Under the pieces are notes generated by a model, which ran no database searches, was not told the origin of the DNA, and was given only the letters and a program-made list of their open reading frames with translations. 46,062 nucleotides of DNA from JADHUC01 sp964617665 (GTDB lineage Bacteria > Planctomycetota > Planctomycetia > Pirellulales > Pirellulaceae), in contig CAZUAH010000041.1 in the NCBI GenBank assembly GCA_964617665.1, positions 1 to 46,062 on the forward strand. The letters run 5' to 3'. This document shows positions 42,794 through 46,062 of this stretch, piece after piece. A program made the position numbers and the translations under genes. The stretch's first letter is position 1. Each line of letters begins with the position of its first letter.

Positions 42794-45337
42794 ATGGAAT
42801 TCAAGAGCGAACAACAGCGGCGGACCTACCGTTGCGTCCTGAATGGCCTTAGGGGCCTTGGGTACGGAAATGGCTTGCTGATTGAGGAATACTCGTTCAG
42901 CGACTTTTTCGAGCCCGATCAACCGACGCGGGTACTTCCCGCTGCGGCGTTTGGACGTACTCCGCCGTCGTTCGACACGGCATGCATGAGTGTCTTGCTA
43001 GCCAGTAGCAGCGATTCCAGCGATCTGGTCAACGCACACCGTGGTCTTGGGGCCCCCGTCGCATTGGAAGTCGATGACGACGTTGTCCGTCAATGGAAGG
43101 TGAGCCCGGAATCGTCGGCTTCCCAAATCTGGCGAGAGTTTCCAGCATCGGACATTCAATCCGCCTTTCGCCAGAACAGCGACGACTGGTCACCGGACAG
43201 CATCCTCAGGGCGAAGAACATCACGGCCAGATTGCAGTCGCGACAACTGGATTTCGTGGACCTCGGACTTCTGCCGGCTCTTGAGGAGCAGGTGCGCGCA
43301 AAACTTGATGCGTTGCTGCGCGACGTGCTGACTTCGGCAATTGCGACGCACAAGCGGCAGACCAGACGAAGAGCCAACGTGCAGGAGCTATTTCGGCTCG
43401 TGTTTCGTTTGCTTGCCGCAAAGGTGCTTTGTGACAGGCACGTCAATGGATTTCGGTCGATCAAGAATTTCGAAAACGTTGATGATGTGCTTGCCCGCGT
43501 GGGGCGTTACTACAAACGACCGGAACCCATCATCAACGACTCGGAAACGCGGAGTGCCGTCGCCAATCGGCTGTGGAACAGCGTTAGCTTTCAAAATCTG
43601 TCTGTCGAATCCCTGGCGTACGTTTATGAACACACGTTGATAGACGACAAGACACGAAAGAAACTCGGTATCCACAGTACCCCGCTCAGCATCGCGCGGT
43701 TCATCGCCGATCGGATGTTGACCAGCGCCGATATCGACCGACCGCTTCGCATTGTCGAACCATGTTCCGGCCACGGTATTTTCCTTGTCGCCGCATTGGA
43801 GCGGCTGCGGGACCTGCTTCCTGCAGACGTCGATCCAGAGATTCGCCATCGTTATTTCATCAGGTCGCTTTACGGATTTGAAAAGGACGCCTTCGCTCTG
43901 GAAATCAGTCGGCTTTGCCTCATGCTCGCAGACTTTCCATTCCCGAACGGGTGGCATCTGAAGTCCGCCGATGCGTTTGACTCGAAACCGTTTGAGAAAG
44001 CCGTTTCACGCGCCGACGTTGTGCTATGCAACCCGCCGTTCGAGTCGTTCAAGGAGAAAGAGCGGGACGCCTATTCAGATTTGACTTCGACCCTGAAGCC
44101 CGTCGAGTTGCTGAATCGGGTACTGAAGGAACTCAGACCCACAAGCACTCTTGGGTTTGTTCTTCCACGTCAGGTGCTTGATGGCAAGAGCTACAAATCG
44201 ATCCGTGAGCAACTGGCGCGAAGATTTGCGGATATCGAGATCGTGGCGCTGCCCGACCGCGTGTTTAACATCAGTCAACTTGAAACAGCTATTTTGCTCG
44301 CGAAGTCGCCGCGCGAAGACGTCTCCCGTATTACTGTCTCCTACTCACACGTGCGCGAAGCCGATCGCGACCGATTCATGTCCGACTATGCAGTTTCGTG
44401 GCGAGACTGTGAGCGGAAATCGAAGGAAGCGGCGACTGAGTCATTGAAAGTGAGCCCCCTTCGTGATGTGTGGGACTTCTTCCAGGAACAGACACAGCCG
44501 ACAATACAGACTATCGCAACTCTGCATCGTGGTGTTGAATGGCAACCACCGTTTGTCGAAGAGAAGTACATCTCGCGAACTGAGAAACGCAGCTATCGAA
44601 AGGGCTTCTACAGAGTTGACGACACCTCTTTTTCGTTTCAGCAACCAGAAACTATGTACCTTTCATTTCGTCGAGCGGATCGACGTCGAAACGCTTTCGA
44701 TTTGCCGTGGGAAGAATCAAAGGTATTTGTCAACACGGCCCGGCTCTCTCGCGGCCCGTGGCGATTGGCCGCGTTCGCGGATGAAGCACAACATTGTTCT
44801 TCCCGCAGGTTCTTTGCACTGTGGCCCAAAAAAGCCGTTGGCGTCGGAGTGATCGCAGCGATCCTAAATGGCCCAGTTGCGAATGCTTTCGTAACATGTC
44901 GCGAACATAATCAGGACAACCGAAGAAAAACGGTTCAACAGATTCCCATTCCAAAATTGACGGTATCACAGGCGCAGTCGCTCACTCGCGCGGTATGTGA
45001 GTATCAAAGCCTGTGGGACTCAGATTCATTCGCGTTGCAGAGCAATGAGTTCCCTGCGATGGCGAAGCGAGCATTGCTCGAAATCGACGCCATCCTGCTG
45101 CGTGCCTACAACTTGCCACCTCGGTTGGAACGTCAACTTCTCGATTTCTTTCGTGGATTCAGCCGTCGCGTCCCATTTCCGTTCACCGAGTACTTTCCGG
45201 CAAACTTCGGCCCTAACATCCCGCTGTGGATGTACCTGTCGAACGACTTCGGGAACTGTAATTCGAGATTTCTGCTCGAGAACATTCCGGCCATTGACGA
45301 CCCGGCACTGATGGATGCACTGACGGAGGTCGAGTGA
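42794..45337 (+). CDS. N6-adenine DNA methyltransferase (type IIG/Eco57I-like architecture)
   Basis: An 847-residue protein. Residues 1-270 form an uncharacterised N-terminal part (includes HRGLGAPVALEVDDDVVRQW and AKVLCDRHVNGF) with no clear PD-(D/E)XK endonuclease motif. The methyltransferase core has motif I EPCSGHGIF (about 322-330) and the catalytic motif IV NPPF (413-416). A target-recognition-like region follows (450-720) and then a helical C-terminus. It would transfer a methyl group from SAM to adenine N6 at a specific site. Its stop is directly followed by the GTG start of a PIN nuclease gene, so the two form one module. Whether it restricts, protects or signals is unknown. Confidence 0.85.
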   Translation: MEFKSEQQRRTYRCVLNGLRGLGYGNGLLIEEYSFSDFFEPDQPTRVLPAAAFGRTPPSFDTACMSVLLASSSDSSDLVNAHRGLGAPVALEVDDDVVRQWKVSPESSASQIWREFPASDIQSAFRQNSDDWSPDSILRAKNITARLQSRQLDFVDLGLLPALEEQVRAKLDALLRDVLTSAIATHKRQTRRRANVQELFRLVFRLLAAKVLCDRHVNGFRSIKNFENVDDVLARVGRYYKRPEPIINDSETRSAVANRLWNSVSFQNLSVESLAYVYEHTLIDDKTRKKLGIHSTPLSIARFIADRMLTSADIDRPLRIVEPCSGHGIFLVAALERLRDLLPADVDPEIRHRYFIRSLYGFEKDAFALEISRLCLMLADFPFPNGWHLKSADAFDSKPFEKAVSRADVVLCNPPFESFKEKERDAYSDLTSTLKPVELLNRVLKELRPTSTLGFVLPRQVLDGKSYKSIREQLARRFADIEIVALPDRVFNISQLETAILLAKSPREDVSRITVSYSHVREADRDRFMSDYAVSWRDCERKSKEAATESLKVSPLRDVWDFFQEQTQPTIQTIATLHRGVEWQPPFVEEKYISRTEKRSYRKGFYRVDDTSFSFQQPETMYLSFRRADRRRNAFDLPWEESKVFVNTARLSRGPWRLAAFADEAQHCSSRRFFALWPKKAVGVGVIAAILNGPVANAFVTCREHNQDNRRKTVQQIPIPKLTVSQAQSLTRAVCEYQSLWDSDSFALQSNEFPAMAKRALLEIDAILLRAYNLPPRLERQLLDFFRGFSRRVPFPFTEYFPANFGPNIPLWMYLSNDFGNCNSRFLLENIPAIDDPALMDALTEVE

Positions 45338-45877
45338 GTGACTGCGGTTGACGGCTACTTGCTGGACAACAATGTCATCTCGGTGCTCGCGCGCCCGACT
45401 GACCCGCGTTACGGCAGCGTCGAAGCATACATGCGGGCGATTGGAGCCGCGCCCGTCATGTTGCCAGTCATCGCGATCGCCGAGATCGAGTTCGGGATGG
45501 CGAAGGCAACGAGCCCTGATCCCGCACAGCAAGCACAATTACGGGCTTTCTTCACTCGCTATCCGCTGCACCTCGGCATTGATGACAGCACGATCGAACC
45601 GTACGCGCAGCTCCGAGCGGAAATCTGGAGGCAATTCGCAACGCCGAAGAAGCGAGGGCACAAAGAACGATTGCCCGAACAACTGAAAAACCGAACGACG
45701 GGCAAAGAGCTTGGCATTGATGAACGCGACCTGCTCATTGCTGCGGTCGCGGCTCAGTACAACCTCGTTCTCGCCACCATGGACGAGAATCCGGGCATGA
45801 AACGCATTGAAGCCGCGGCGACTTCTCTCGCATCGGCTGGGAGTCCGATAGAACTGCGCATCGCCTATTGGAAATAG
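45338..45877 (+). CDS. PIN-domain (VapC-like) ribonuclease coupled to the methyltransferase
   Basis: A 179-residue PIN protein starting with GTG immediately after the methyltransferase stop (TGAGTG), so reinitiation is likely. Catalytic acids are Asp10 (YLLDNNV), Glu49 (AIAEIEFG), Asp131 (DERDLLIAAVA) and Asp149 (TMDENPGM). VapC PIN domains are usually about 130 residues; here a Lys/Arg-rich insert (about 100-125, TPKKRGHKERLPEQ) is extra. No antitoxin gene precedes it; the methyltransferase occupies that place. It may act as an RNase effector controlled by the methyltransferase. Confidence 0.87.
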   Translation: MTAVDGYLLDNNVISVLARPTDPRYGSVEAYMRAIGAAPVMLPVIAIAEIEFGMAKATSPDPAQQAQLRAFFTRYPLHLGIDDSTIEPYAQLRAEIWRQFATPKKRGHKERLPEQLKNRTTGKELGIDERDLLIAAVAAQYNLVLATMDENPGMKRIEAAATSLASAGSPIELRIAYWK

Positions 45878-45895
45878 CAGTTGCCTTCGAACTGC
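45877..45895 (+). terminator. weak hairpin after the PIN gene
   Basis: GCAGTT and AACTGC (six base pairs) are separated by seven bases, directly after the PIN stop. No T-run follows, so it is only a weak terminator candidate. Confidence 0.3.
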
Positions 45896-46062
45896 AATGG
45901 CCCACACAACTAATCGGCGAAATCTGCTCGTCGTGCTATTTCTGACAGCGATTTATCGTCATTTGGATCGGCCGGTGAAACCGGGAACTATGCCTGGAAG
46001 CTTGTCGCTTCGCATAGAAGAAAACCGCGATGTCGGCGAAGTAGCTATTGCGCGACATTAAC
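45896..46062. other. gene-free end of the window
   Basis: No gene, RNA or repeat is supported in the last 170 bases. Confidence 0.4.

Overview
The window most likely comes from a planctomycete of the Pirellulales type. This is inferred from the gene families: a DUF1571 secreted protein, a BlaI/M56 pair with a HEAT-repeat tail, a CsrA-receiver fusion, a GntP permease, secreted ceramidase-like and sialidase-like enzymes, and a DUF547/ArsM/ArsS cluster. DNA is moderately GC-rich, intergenic spaces are long and operons are short. No rRNA, tRNA or CRISPR array was seen.

Layout. (1) 251-5039, plus strand: a compact arsenic-metabolism run of a triple YHS-like secreted protein, a DUF547 protein, an ArsM-type arsenite methyltransferase, an ArsS-type radical SAM enzyme and a TIGR04283-type glycosyltransferase. 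Two junctions overlap by 3-4 bases, and a long imperfect palindrome lies between arsM and arsS. (2) 5085-8786, minus: full-length cobalamin-dependent methionine synthase MetH. (3) 9054-12228, plus: a one-pass membrane protein, a CpsD/ParA-like P-loop protein whose Walker lysines are arginines, and an ExeA/GspA-type AAA ATPase. (4) 12387-19160: paired operators, a BlaI-type repressor and a 2085-residue M56 membrane protease carrying HEAT repeats and a duplicated four-unit C-terminal region. (5) 19176-25064: envelope genes (glycine-zipper protein, ExbD-like protein, short YidC, M14 peptidase), the CsrA-pseudoreceiver fusion and a zinc-ribbon membrane protein. (6) 25121-31346: WYL regulator, RlmJ-like methyltransferase, Tex, and a GntP permease with an extra hydrophilic insert. 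(7) 31329-33566: a decayed zone with remnants of a TPR protein, a transposase and a GNAT toxin around an intact zinc-finger RNase HI. (8) 33621-42308: secreted hydrolases, an AEC transporter, DUF1571, a truncated B12/radical SAM remnant, a sialidase whose 3' end runs into a palindromic repeat, and a small membrane protein. (9) 42794-45877: an N6-adenine DNA methyltransferase directly followed by a PIN-domain nuclease, which looks like a two-gene defence or toxin module.

The best candidates for undescribed biology are the methyltransferase-PIN pair, the CsrA-pseudoreceiver fusion, the giant M56-HEAT sensor with its paired operators, and the extended arsenosugar-type cluster. All functional calls come from reading the sequence and recalling families; no database search was run.
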